Below are positions 51,089 to 60,349 of a stretch of DNA of 64,000 bases, in pieces (position 1 is the first letter of the stretch; each line of letters starts with the position of its first letter). The translations under genes were made by a program, and so were the position numbers. Below the pieces are notes generated by a model, which worked only from the letters and a program-made list of their open reading frames with translations, was not told where the DNA came from and ran no database searches. The DNA is taken from assembly GCA_963576785.1 (NCBI GenBank), contig OY756146.1, positions 1,860,001 through 1,924,000 on the forward strand, read 5' to 3'. This DNA is from Chlorophyllum brunneum. Lineage: Eukaryota > Basidiomycota > Agaricomycetes > Agaricales > Agaricaceae.

Positions 51089-52507
51089 AACCAGTTGGGA
51101 ACGAAAATTTGAGTACTACAGGATGATAAAGGTAGTGAATACATGTCTAGAGCATTTTTAAGCAGGCTGAGATTGAAAGGAGCACCCTACTTGCAACAGA
51201 CCCTAGCAAAATAGCCTAGCTGAATGAGCAAATTGCACTATGGGGGAGAGAATCACTGTCATACTCTTAGAATTGCAATTACCACTGTCATTTTGGGGGG
51301 AATGCCTTGCTTCAAATCACATTTGGAACTGCCTACCTATAGCTTCTCTCACAAATTTGACACCTTTTGAAGTATTCTATGGCCGTAAACTGGATGTTTC
51401 ACACCTTAGAGTATAGGGGTACACTGCCTATGTCCATATCCAATGAGATAAGCAAAATCCCTTCCAATCACACTTCGAAAAATGCATCTTTATTGGCTAC
51501 CCAGCTGGCTACAAAGGTTGGAAGTTCTATAACCCAACCACTCACAATGTCTGCTCTAAATGAGCAAATTTTGATGAAAGATACTTCTCTGGCCTCTCTA
51601 GAGCAAAAATGGAAGCTATACTATTGTTTGCTGGTCTACTACCCTCCCCAAATAATTCTCCACCTTCTAATTCATCTACTGGCTCTCCATTGACATTTCT
51701 GGACTTGTCCTCTGTTGGAGATGAAGGGGATGATGTAGATGACCTCTATGTGCTGCCACAAGCTCAACAGCCTTGAAACACATCCACAGTTCCTCTCCCA
51801 AGTCAGCCAAGTCCACCACCTTCACCAATTGTTTCAAAGTGTCCCAGTATGCCTCCACCACCCTCACAGACTTCTAGCTTGTCATTTATGCTTTTTACAA
51901 CCCCAACAACCCCTCTATCTCGTTCTACACCCTCAACTGAACCACCACCTTGTAGGTGTTCAAATTGAGTGAGAAAAGAGCCTGGGGAGTGGTGGAAGGC
52001 CAAAGTAAACCCTTTGGTTAAAGAAGATGATGAAGAAGAGGCTCTACTAGCTGATACTGGCTTCTGTGAGGTTGAGTTTGCTGCCAGTGTCTCTGGACCT
52101 GATCCTCAAACCTACAAGCTAGCTATGAACACTCCAGATGCCCACCAGTGGAAAGAAGCATGTCAAATGGAGATTTTCAATTTGCAGGCCAATGGGACTT
52201 GGGATATCATTGAGCTGTCTCCAGGCAAGAAGACAGTTGGTTCTGGCTGGGTATTCAAGGTTAAATGCCATTCTGATGGCTCAGTCAAATGCTACAAGGC
52301 CAGACTTGTTGTAAAGAACTATTCTCAACATCTAGGCTATGACTATACTGAAGTCTTTGCTCCCACATTTTGTCCTGCCTCCCTTCACCTCATAATTGCT
52401 CTAGCAGCCAAAAAAGGCTACCAGCTTTGTTCTATTGACATTTTGTCCGCTTTTACCTATGGAGAACTTGAAGAAGAGATCTATGTGTACCAGCCTAAAA
52501 GATACCA
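51089..52507 (+). pseudogene. Copia-B integrase end and RT start
   Basis: Integrase remnants NRPQQNS-like with ANCTMGERIT, LPLSFWGECLASNHIWN, NLTPFEVFYGRKLDVSHLRV and FEKCIFIGYPAGYKGWKFYNPTTHNV (about 51200-51545), a Pro-rich linker, then an open RT segment 51969-52507: QWKEACQMEIFNLQANGTWDIIEL, GSGWVFKVKCHSDGSVKCYKARLVVKNYSQ, YTEVFAPTF and CSIDILSAFTYGELEEEIYV with the first catalytic Asp. RT ends abruptly, joined to a LINE ORF1 fragment at CAGCTCAG. The second RT half, RNase H and 3' LTR are absent. Confidence 0.88.
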
Positions 52508-52872
52508 GCTCAGTGGGGGTCAAAACCTCTGAGGTATGGACTATGAGGCCCAGCTTACCCTGCAAGGTGGCAATAACCCTCATTTTGGACTTCTTGGCTA
52601 TGAGGTATGCATTAAGAGAGTCAATGATGGACCCAAAGTTGGTGACATTGGGGCTGGTGAGTAGGGGAATGATGACCTGCTTGCATGAAGGACCATTGAG
52701 CATAGAGCGAACTGTACCAGCCTTTTTGATGGGCTTCTTGTTTGTGGAGGGGGGGGTTGAGAAAGTGGCATTGTACATTGCCACGACTTTCTTGTGAGAC
52801 AGTTCCGGGAATTTGCTTGCAAACTCTAAGAGTTTGAGAGGATCTCAACCGGAGGAGATGGAAGCAGGAGCT
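52508..52872 (-). pseudogene. LINE ORF1 fragment, left part
   Basis: Matches the middle of LINE ORF1 (27191-27540): AMYNATFSTPPSTNKKPIKKAG, LNGPSCKQVIIPLLTSPNVTNFGSIIDSLNAYLIAKKSKMRVIATLQGKLGL. Truncated at the Copia-B junction and interrupted at 52878 by Copia-A4. Continues at 62682. Confidence 0.85.
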
Positions 52873-52877
52873 TTACC
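52873..52877. repeat. Copia-A4 target duplication, left
   Basis: TTACC, repeated at 62677-62681. Confidence 0.85.
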
Positions 52878-53413
52878 TGTTGAAGTTCGGACATATTCTA
52901 GAAATAGACTATGAAGTCATTATGATAATAATAGACTGATCTATTACTTTCCAGTAACTTCATTCCGTAGTAACTTCCTATGAGTTGCTCTGCATACGAT
53001 AAGAGTCATAAGTACTTGATAGATTATTCTACATAGTACCAATGACTAGATACTACGTTCTGCAGTACTCCGCAGGCACTACGCCGCAGTTAAAAGGAGT
53101 CATAAGGAACAATCTATGCAATGCTAGTATTTTATGTAGTATGACTCGTCTATGTTACAATATGTATATAAACCCCATGTAGCAGACCTAAGTTCTGTAT
53201 CTTGTTCAATCAAACAACTTCTTCATCATTGCCTATCTCTTTGAGTACAACACCTCAATCGATCTAATCGACTTTGACCTCTACTCCTCTGACGTTAACC
53301 GCTTCATCAATAATATCTGTCTATCCGAACTACCTTTCTACAGGTATCAGATAGAAGCTTATTATCTCGGTGAGTAGACCCTACGTTCTCTCCCACTGCG
53401 TTTACTGCTGCCC
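52878..53413 (+). repeat. Copia-A4 5' LTR, 3'-truncated
   Basis: Begins TGTTGAAGTTCGG and runs to GTTTACTGCTGCCC, then breaks. 536 of about 572 bp. Confidence 0.92.
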
Positions 53414-53786
53414 GAATGTTCGGAGAAGGAAAAGTAAACTACAAGTAAACTAACCCCACGAGACTCGTTGACATCTAGCGCGTACACTAGAGAGATGTTT
53501 GGTACCTACAATGTTCAGCAGAAAGAGGAAAGAAAGGAGTTCGGAAAGAGAGAGAGTGAGAGAGAGAAATCGATAGAAAAGAAACTATCTACTTGCAATC
53601 ACAAGGGGGAACATCAAACGGTACATAGCGTGTGGGTGGGTATTTACCCAGGCACCACGGGAGAGATGGAAGTTGAATGAAAGCTACATAAAATAGTAGA
53701 CGAGCGAGGAGAGGGGAGATAGAGAAATGAATTGTAAGTCCATAACCAGGAGAGCGAAAGAAAAAAAGGAAAAAAAGAAAAGGATT

Positions 53787-54950
53787 CTACGCAGGTGCAG
53801 ACCCAAACCTCCTTTGGACTTGATGACGATGTAACAGTGGGATAGAACTGGCATGGATACGAGGGCGATCAGGTTCTGGGGGGAAACTGAACGCGGAGGG
53901 ATTGTGGTACAAGAAGTTGACGAATGTCTTGATCGTGTCGACGCCGAAGTGGTGATCGAAGTTGTTGCAACAATACAGGATGTGTGACCTCGTTTGCACC
54001 ATTTGACTGTTGCAGTGGTGGCACAAAAGATCCTCGTTAGGAAAGAATCATAGTCGATATTCTCCAATTGGGGCGTGACATAGTATGGTGCGACAAGCTC
54101 TTGCAAAGAGCTGGGGCTGGTATCCACATTCTCGTATCCATGGACCAGACTTGATGTGCAACGGTAAGGCGGAGGCCCCATTCGCTTGCACCAGGAGGTG
54201 GAGGAAGGAGCTACCGCTGTAATTCTTGAACCTGAACATGGCCTGCCATGTGTGAATGGCGCGTTCGGCGGACTTCTTGTGAAGGTAGTCGATTGAGTTC
54301 GGTACTCAGTGGTTTTGACCTCGGTTAGGCCAGGCGACCGTTTGGATCCAGTTGTGCGTGGCTTTTTGTATCCCGTACTTGCATTTTGACGGCGTATGGT
54401 AGAAAGAAAGACGGTGTTGGTCTGACTTGTTGAACCAAGCCAGGAGCGCCTTCGATGTGATGATGGACTGTCTTTGGCAGGAATGCGGTGAACAGTCGAG
54501 TAGGAGCCGAGAGGCCACAATGGAGTCGGTGAACACATGAATGTGTTCAACCTGGTCGTAGTCGGCAGTGGCGAGCACCTTGGTAATACCTAAGTATTGC
54601 GCTACCAGTTCTGTGTCCGTCGACGTGGTTCCTCCGAGCCTCTTCATAACAGAGCTCCCGCCGTCAAGATGTCGAATGGTGGCTGCCGCCGTGAACTGGC
54701 TGGCAAGCGAATTGGGATTGGGGTGGACCGAGCCGTCCGTACCGATCGTGATGGATTTTGCATCCGTTGTTGCGTTCGTCGTTACATCGTGCCAAAGCAT
54801 CTTTGAAAGGTTGTCCCGGTTGAATCCTATAAAAGTTACATTAGTAGAGAAACGGTCAAGTAACCTACGTCCAGGCCAGATAGATTTAGAAACGGAATCG
54901 AAATGTTCTATATACCGAGTCTCGGGGGTGGGGCGTGAAAAGTCCATCAC
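53787..54950 (-). pseudogene. LINE RNase H and C-terminal zinc motif
   Basis: RNase H frame 54306-54950: SITIGTDGSVHPNPN (Asp), STDTELVAQYLGI (Glu), HVFTDSIVASRLL (Asp), SFYHTPSKCKYGIQKATHNW. Then zinc motif MCHHCNSQMVQTRSHILYCC with FDHHFGVDTIKTFVNFL (53787-54026). Catalytic residues all present; frames are shifted between the parts. Confidence 0.82.
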
Positions 54951-55001
54951 AGCTCCTAATGTCTTCTTCTTCTGAACCTCCGTGAAGTTCTTGATGTAAA
55001 G

Positions 55002-55968
55002 TCAGTGGGGGGAAGAGTGAAATTCCTTCGTCAATCTTGCCAGTGCATGTTCATCATCCAACGTATAAAGCCTCGACGATTGTCGTTCGGCCAACTTTCG
55101 GAGATGTAGTTTGATGGGCATGAGCCCCGCAAGGGACTCTACACCGCCAGTGGGAGAAGTGCGGAAGGCCCCAGTAATCCAGAGTGCCGCCCTTCGTTGC
55201 ATTTTGTTTAGGATCTCACAAGTTCCCTTGGTACGGGATCGGTTGTGAAACCATAGTCGGAATCTGTATGTCGCAACCAGTACAACACATGATCGGTAGA
55301 GTAGTCTCTTGTTGTTGGGGGATAGGCCCCTGACAGAGTTTCCCAGCATTTTCATCGCCTTGATGGTGGAAATCACCTTGGCGGAATAGAATCGAATGTG
55401 TTCTTTGAAGGTCAACGTCCAGTCGAAGTAGAAGCCGAGGTACTGCCAATGGGTCTTCGGTTTGAGGGGGTTGTGACCCATGAATGGCGGGGATCCCAAA
55501 TCAATGGAGGGATTCGAGTCTTGTCTCGCACGCGTGAAGTGAAAGATTTCGGACTTTCCGTGCTCAATTTCCAGGCCGAATTCATTCATGAGCCGCTCCA
55601 TTTCGTGGTACATGTGTTGTAGGATTTCCACGTTCTTCTCCAGAGACGGGGATTGCATGATTAAAGTGCCGTCATCAACGAATGACAGGACATCGAAGTC
55701 CCACTTGTCGCGGTGTTCCTCCATACGGGTGTCAAAGACGTGTAAGAGGGGGGCGAGGAATAAAGCGGAGAGAATAGGGCTGAGGGCTGAGCCCTGACCT
55801 ACTCCTAACACCGCGTTGTATTCCGGGGAGGTTTCATTGTTCCACCGGTAGGTAGTGCGGCATTCTTTTAGGTAGTTGTTGAAGAATGCTGCGACCTGGG
55901 GGGGAAATCCTTGTCGTTGTAGAATTTCGATAAGGAGATCGTGGTTGAGGGAGGGGAAGAATTGGGCG
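55002..55968 (-). pseudogene. LINE reverse transcriptase (partial, palm to thumb)
   Basis: Open 269-codon frame 55002-55811 with GVGQGSALSPILSALFLAPLL, LSFVDDGTLIMQSPSLEKNVEIL (both catalytic Asp intact), EFGLEIEHGKSEIFHFTRARQDSNPSIDLGSPPF, HWQYLGFYFDWTLTFKEHIRFYSAKVISTIKAMKML. It begins inside the palm; fingers, endonuclease and ORF1 are missing. Confidence 0.88.
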
Positions 55969-56047
55969 AGACAGAGTTATCCTTGTATTTGATCATTGCT
56001 GATACGAGAATTTTCTTCTAGAAAGAAATACACTCGACGAAGATATT
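55969..56047 (+). other. Copia-A4 residual leader
   Basis: ACAGAG..TATTTGATCATTGCTGATACGAGAATTTTC, the last about 79 nt of the Copia-A leader before gag. Matches 36662-36740 of A3 (reverse). The primer site and first about 80 nt are gone. Confidence 0.8.
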
Positions 56048-57187
56048 ATGTCTACTAATAATATCGTCGCTGGTTTACCTAAGCTTAATGGGCCAAAGAA
56101 CTATGCGTTTTGGTCTAGAAGGCTTCAGGATGCCCTAACCCTCATTTCTGTTACTGGTTCTGACCAGTCCGGATGGACTGTGACAGACCAGAATCTCTCT
56201 CCTACCAATCCTGCCACTTTAACAGAGGAGGATAGTAGGAGAGAACAATTGAGAGGACAGGCATTGGCTGTTATTAATGGCACCTTACCTGATTCCCTGT
56301 TACTCCATGGGCATGACACTCCTGGATTCCTCTGGACTGATTTGAAAACCTGCTTTGGGACACCTTCTCCTGCCGCGGTGTATTCAATTCTCCAAAGAAT
56401 GTTGCAAAAGCGCATTTCAGGGAATCAAGATCCAGCAATGGATCTAGCTGAATTGAGAACAATGGCTTCTCAATTAGAAACAGCTAAAGTAAAATTGCCA
56501 GAAGTTCTTGGTGCGATGATCGCTTTGAACGCATTACCACCGGATTGGAATGCAGTGGCACAAACAACATTGGCAAATAATCACGACGTTGTAGATATGA
56601 CCTGGGAGGTAGTTCAGCAGGCTATAAATGCTGAGTGGTCAAGACGTGAAGGGTCAAGACCTAACATGTCTAACCCACAAGCATCTTTTGCTGCCACTGC
56701 CAACTACCAAGCTCGCCCTCAGGGCAACTTACCCAGGACTTGCCCTGGACCACCCTGGAACCGCTTCCACCCTGGAGGCGATACCAGGGCCCAGCCTGTG
56801 AGAGGTCCTCGCCACCCTGCCAATCCGAGTGGGCAGCCCCCTCAGCCTTCTCCTCCTACTCCTACCTGGATTAACGTCCAGAAGAAGAAGAAGAAGCCGA
56901 AGAAGCGCCAGGGTAAGCCCCAGGCCCACATGGCAGAAGCCATGGCAGGCTTTGCTGCTGCCACGGAACCAGTGGTCTGTCATTTCACTGGTCCAGGGAT
57001 GACCCCCTTTGACCTGATGAGGCGCATGGACATACCTCGACCCGTTCCCGCTCCCGCTCCTCCGACCACTCGTGTACTAGTGAGTGAGAGACCAAAACCA
57101 CTTACTTGGGTTAATCCCAAGAAGGTCCAGCAGGCACGAGAGAATGCTCGTGCTGAGCTCGAGAAAAAGGTGCGTGCTGAAGCATGA
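56048..57187 (+). CDS. Copia-A4 gag (UBN2-like)
   Basis: 379 codons, starting MSTNNIVAGLPKLNGPKNYAFW and nearly identical to A3 gag (35522-36661). UBN2-type capsid N-terminal half, Pro-rich C-terminal half with a Lys-rich patch at about residues 278-293, and no CCHC knuckle. Ends RAEA-TGA at 57185-57187, the same position as in A3, and the frame continues open beyond it. Intact. Confidence 0.92.
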   Translation: MSTNNIVAGLPKLNGPKNYAFWSRRLQDALTLISVTGSDQSGWTVTDQNLSPTNPATLTEEDSRREQLRGQALAVINGTLPDSLLLHGHDTPGFLWTDLKTCFGTPSPAAVYSILQRMLQKRISGNQDPAMDLAELRTMASQLETAKVKLPEVLGAMIALNALPPDWNAVAQTTLANNHDVVDMTWEVVQQAINAEWSRREGSRPNMSNPQASFAATANYQARPQGNLPRTCPGPPWNRFHPGGDTRAQPVRGPRHPANPSGQPPQPSPPTPTWINVQKKKKKPKKRQGKPQAHMAEAMAGFAAATEPVVCHFTGPGMTPFDLMRRMDIPRPVPAPAPPTTRVLVSERPKPLTWVNPKKVQQARENARAELEKKVRAEA

Positions 57188-60100
57188 AACTTATGTTTCA
57201 CCGCCCTCCTCGAAAACTCACTGCGGATCCAACAGGTGACCACCTGGCGCGACCGCGTCACTGGTCCTTCGCCTATGCAAATGGCGAAGAAACGTGCTCT
57301 CGATCAATACGATCGATGGATGCACGAGGTCTCTCACCCCCGCGCCCAACAAGGACGATCGGTGACACCGCCTGGTGCACCTTTGGTTCCTTCTGGTCAC
57401 CCCCCAGGTTGTACCTGTGAGGGACACACAAGGGTGAGTAAATGGTTCACTAAAAATAGTAACCCCAATATTAACGCGACTTGTGTCCGTTTTGCTTTTC
57501 TTTTACCTCATGGTTCCCCATACGCTTTATTGATTTCTCCCAAATTTGGGAATAAACTCAATTTGGCTATACATCATGTGGTAAAGATTCCAAGCATGGA
57601 CTCTGTCACCCGGGGCAACTCGCTTGAACCTGGAGAGATTCAGCCGTTCTACCTTCCTCCTCCAGAGGAAATAGTAGCTCCGGCTGTTAGGACCTACGAA
57701 GAGGAGTTCCCTCCTTTTCCTCGGGCCTCCCCTCCAACGGAGCGTTTCCAGAGTAAGAGATACTCTCTTACTCAGAAGAACAAGACCACTGACAGGCGAC
57801 CTGCCACACTTACAGTATTGGTAGATGAAGCCTTCAAACGGCTTGAGAGTGAGAAAGAGGTCGACGACCTCATGGCACCGGCTCAGGATGTCGCCTACGA
57901 TATCTGCGACCCCAGGAACCCTGCAAACGTCACAGGACCCTCTTCTGGGCCACTCCCCAAGTCTCCGAAGTCCGAACATTTTGCTTTGGCACCTCAATCT
58001 GAGGTGTCACTCGGACTCTCGTCGACTGACTACGGGAGCGACTTCAAAAAGAAGGGAGGAGCTGGGTACGTGATCAATTCAATCTCAGATACTCTTACTA
58101 ACCCTGATACACAGTCCTGTCACCAATATGCCGACCGGCCGTCTTCACAAGAAGAAGGGCAAGGGCAAGGGGAAAGGATGTCGGGGGCCGGACATGTAAT
58201 TACGCTATCGGGATCTTTAGGATCCCATAATAATGTTGTTACAAGCGAATGGATAAATGAGAAGTGTTTTAACACTTCTCAACTTTTTTGTTTCTCCACA
58301 CGCATGCCTGATCAGTATTTAAGAGTACCGGATCAAATTAGATCTCGATTGCTAAGCAATGATCAAATTATAACACTACTAGAAGAATATAGTGACATAT
58401 GGTTATTAGACTCAGGGACATCATGTCATTATACCCCTTATGCGGAAGACTTCATCAACTTCGAAGAACTCGAAGTTTCGATTCCAATTAAGACTGTAGG
58501 AGCACAAGGCCCCTATCTTAATGCGGTTGGTCTTGGTACAGTTATGCTTAAGCATAGAGTCTATAACGAGAAGACTGACAGTGTTCAACCAACGCAGATA
58601 TTAATATATCCAGTCTTCCTTCTAAAAGGAACCTCTGAACGACTAATGTCAGTGGGACAGTTATGCCAAGATGGCAAAACTGTTAGAACCGATGCCAACG
58701 AATCAGTAGTTGTTGATAGTGAAGGAAATGCTATTCTTCGAGCATATCCTTCAGCAAGTCGCAACACTACTTTACATTTTGTTAATACAAAAATTGTACA
58801 CTCGGAACAAGCAGCTATGACTGCGGATCCGATCGTTGGCTACAAAGTTGTACATGCAAGATTAGGACATCCCTCTAATCGTATCCTCAATCACTTTGAG
58901 AAAAATACGATTGGGTTTACTCCGGTGCGGATTCCCAAGCAAAAACCAGTCTGTGACGGTTGTGCCAAGGGAAAGATGCACCAGAAACCCTTTAGAGAGA
59001 ACCCTACACGCGCAAAGCGTCCATTCGAAAGAATACACTTGGATTTAGTTGAACTTCCAATTCTTTCTTACCATAAATATAAATGGGTCATGACCATAAT
59101 GGATGACTTTTCCTCTCATGGATGGATTCGATTCCTCCATAAGAAATCAGAAGCAGCAGAAGAAATGAAAAATTTCATTGCTTTAATTCAGACTCAATAC
59201 GAGACTAAATTAAAATATCTCTGCACTGATAGAGGAGGAGAGTATGCAACTGACGAGTTGCAATCTCATTTGCACTCATTAGGGATCATACATGAGACTA
59301 GTGCACCACACATACACCAACAAAATGGTCGAGCGGAACACCTAAACCGAACTCTAATGGATAAAGCAGAAGCCATGCGGCATCATGCTTGTATTCCTGA
59401 TGGTTGGTGGGAGTTTTCTATAGATCATGCGATACATATCTATAATAAAACACCGGTATCATGGCTCATGTGGAAAACACCTTATGAAGTGTTGAATCAG
59501 AAGATTCCAGACATCTCCAAAGAGAGAGTTTTTGGCTGTGGTGCTTATGTCTTTCTCCCAAAAGAGATAAGAGACAATAAACTGACAGCGAAGTCAGAAC
59601 TCATGATTTTCCTTGGTTGGACATCAGACAGGAAAAATTATCGTTTCATGAGGCACCTAAATGGAAATGTAATCTATACATCTCCAATAGCCATATTCAG
59701 CAAAGAACACTTCCCTAAATGTGTTGGGAAGAAGCGAGAAGAATGGATGAACCAACCATCATCTTCTACTTCTCGAAGTACACCTTTGGAAGTTATTGTC
59801 TTCCATGCTCCAGATCCATCTACTGGTTTACCTATTGATAAACCACCAAGCCCTATTCCCCGAACTTCTACCAGAAGTTCTCTGGAAGAAAGGACTTATA
59901 GATCTGTACATGGACGAATTCCAACTCCTTTCCCTGAACCTAAAAAGAATAAAGGAAAGAGAAAAGCACCGAATATTGATACTGATGTTCAGGAGGAGTG
60001 GGATGGTATTGTGCAAAACATTCTCTTTCCACCAAGAGAAGCACAAACACCAGAAGATGATGACAGTGATGGATTATCATATACTGATCCACCTAATCAC

Positions 60101-60349
60101 CCTGAAGGACCGAACCATCTGCCTTCTCAAAGAGATGATCCGGATGTACAACCATTCATACCCTATACCCCTGTCGAAGATGATCGGGATGCTGGTCCTT
60201 CTGTACCACGAGGTCACTCGGATCAAATACTGGTTCCTGAAATACCTCAGAGACCGCAAAGAACCAGAAAAGTACCTGAATGTCCAGGAAACTTCTATGG
60301 TTCTACAAAGCATCCGACCAAAATACTCCAGGATTATAAAATGTTCTAA
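57188..60349 (+). CDS. Copia-A4 gag C-terminus, protease and integrase
   Basis: Same frame as gag after its TGA, open for more than 1000 codons. MAKKRALDQYDRWM, VLVDEAFKRLESEKEVDDLM, protease WLLDSGTSCHYTPY (Asp at about 58409), pre-integrase VVHARLGHPSNRIL..CDGCAKGKMH (HHCC), integrase MTIMDDFSSHGW, CTDRGGEYATDELQ and HQQNGRAEHLNRTLMDKAEAM (DDE), GCGAYVFLPKE..FLGWTSDRKNYRFM, and an acidic/Pro-rich linker. Stops at TAA 60347-60349 (A3 has CAA). No ATG follows the gag stop closely, so expression would need readthrough or internal initiation. Confidence 0.9.
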   Translation, partial: NLCFTALLENSLRIQQVTTWRDRVTGPSPMQMAKKRALDQYDRWMHEVSHPRAQQGRSVTPPGAPLVPSGHPPGCTCEGHTRVSKWFTKNSNPNINATCVRFAFLLPHGSPYALLISPKFGNKLNLAIHHVVKIPSMDSVTRGNSLEPGEIQPFYLPPPEEIVAPAVRTYEEEFPPFPRASPPTERFQSKRYSLTQKNKTTDRRPATLTVLVDEAFKRLESEKEVDDLMAPAQDVAYDICDPRNPANVTGPSSGPLPKSPKSEHFALAPQSEVSLGLSSTDYGSDFKKKGGAGYVINSISDTLTNPDTQSCHQYADRPSSQEEGQGQGERMSGAGHVITLSGSLGSHNNVVTSEWINEKCFNTSQLFCFSTRMPDQYLRVPDQIRSRLLSNDQIITLLEEYSDIWLLDSGTSCHYTPYAEDFINFEELEVSIPIKTVGAQGPYLNAVGLGTVMLKHRVYNEKTDSVQPTQILIYPVFLLKGTSERLMSVGQLCQDGKTVRTDANESVVVDSEGNAILRAYPSASRNTTLHFVNTKIVHSEQAAMTADPIVGYKVVHARLGHPSNRILNHFEKNTIGFTPVRIPKQKPVCDGCAKGKMHQKPFRENPTRAKRPFERIHLDLVELPILSYHKYKWVMTIMDDFSSHGWIRFLHKKSEAAEEMKNFIALIQTQYETKLKYLCTDRGGEYATDELQSHLHSLGIIHETSAPHIHQQNGRAEHLNRTLMDKAEAMRHHACIPDGWWEFSIDHAIHIYNKTPVSWLMWKTPYEVLNQKIPDISKERVFGCGAYVFLPKEIRDNKLTAKSELMIFLGWTSDRKNYRFMRHLNGNVIYTSPIAIFSKEHFPKCVGKKREEWMNQPSSSTSRSTPLEVIVFHAPDPSTGLPIDKPPSPIPRTSTRSSLEERTYRSVHGRIPTPFPEPKKNKGKRKAPNIDTDVQEEWDGIVQNILFPPREAQTPEDDDSDGLSYTDPPNHPEGPNHLPSQRDDPDVQPFIPYTPVEDDRDAGPSVPRGHSDQILVPEIPQRPQRTRKVPECPGNFYGSTKHPTKILQDYKMF

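Larger units (their letters stand above)
29171..52507 (+). mobile_element. Copia-B relic, host of nested insertions
   Basis: Second Ty1/Copia family, plus strand. Pieces: 29171-30031 (LTR, primer site, gag end, protease start), 37398-38068 (protease end, pre-integrase, integrase start), 44552-44605 and 51089-52507 (integrase end, RT start). Removing the insertions joins these in order with target duplications accounted for: CCTAC, TTACC and CTGAG. The 3' part of pol and the 3' LTR are missing, cut off by a LINE ORF1 fragment at about 52507. CpG-poor and full of stops. Confidence 0.85.
53414..55968 (-). mobile_element. LINE segment (RT to 3' UTR) inside Copia-A4
   Basis: Minus-strand LINE piece from within the 3' UTR (poly(A) and about the last 80 bp missing) back to RT, ending at GAATTGGG where the A4 leader starts. 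No target duplication or poly(A) at its ends, so it did not arrive by ordinary LINE insertion. CpG content is higher than in the LINE at 21.9-28.7 kb. Confidence 0.88.

Noticed and set aside
57527..57997. 156-codon minus-strand ORF in Copia-A4 (and its twin at 34712-35182)
   Set aside because: Antisense of the gag C-terminal region; repeated only because the element is repeated.
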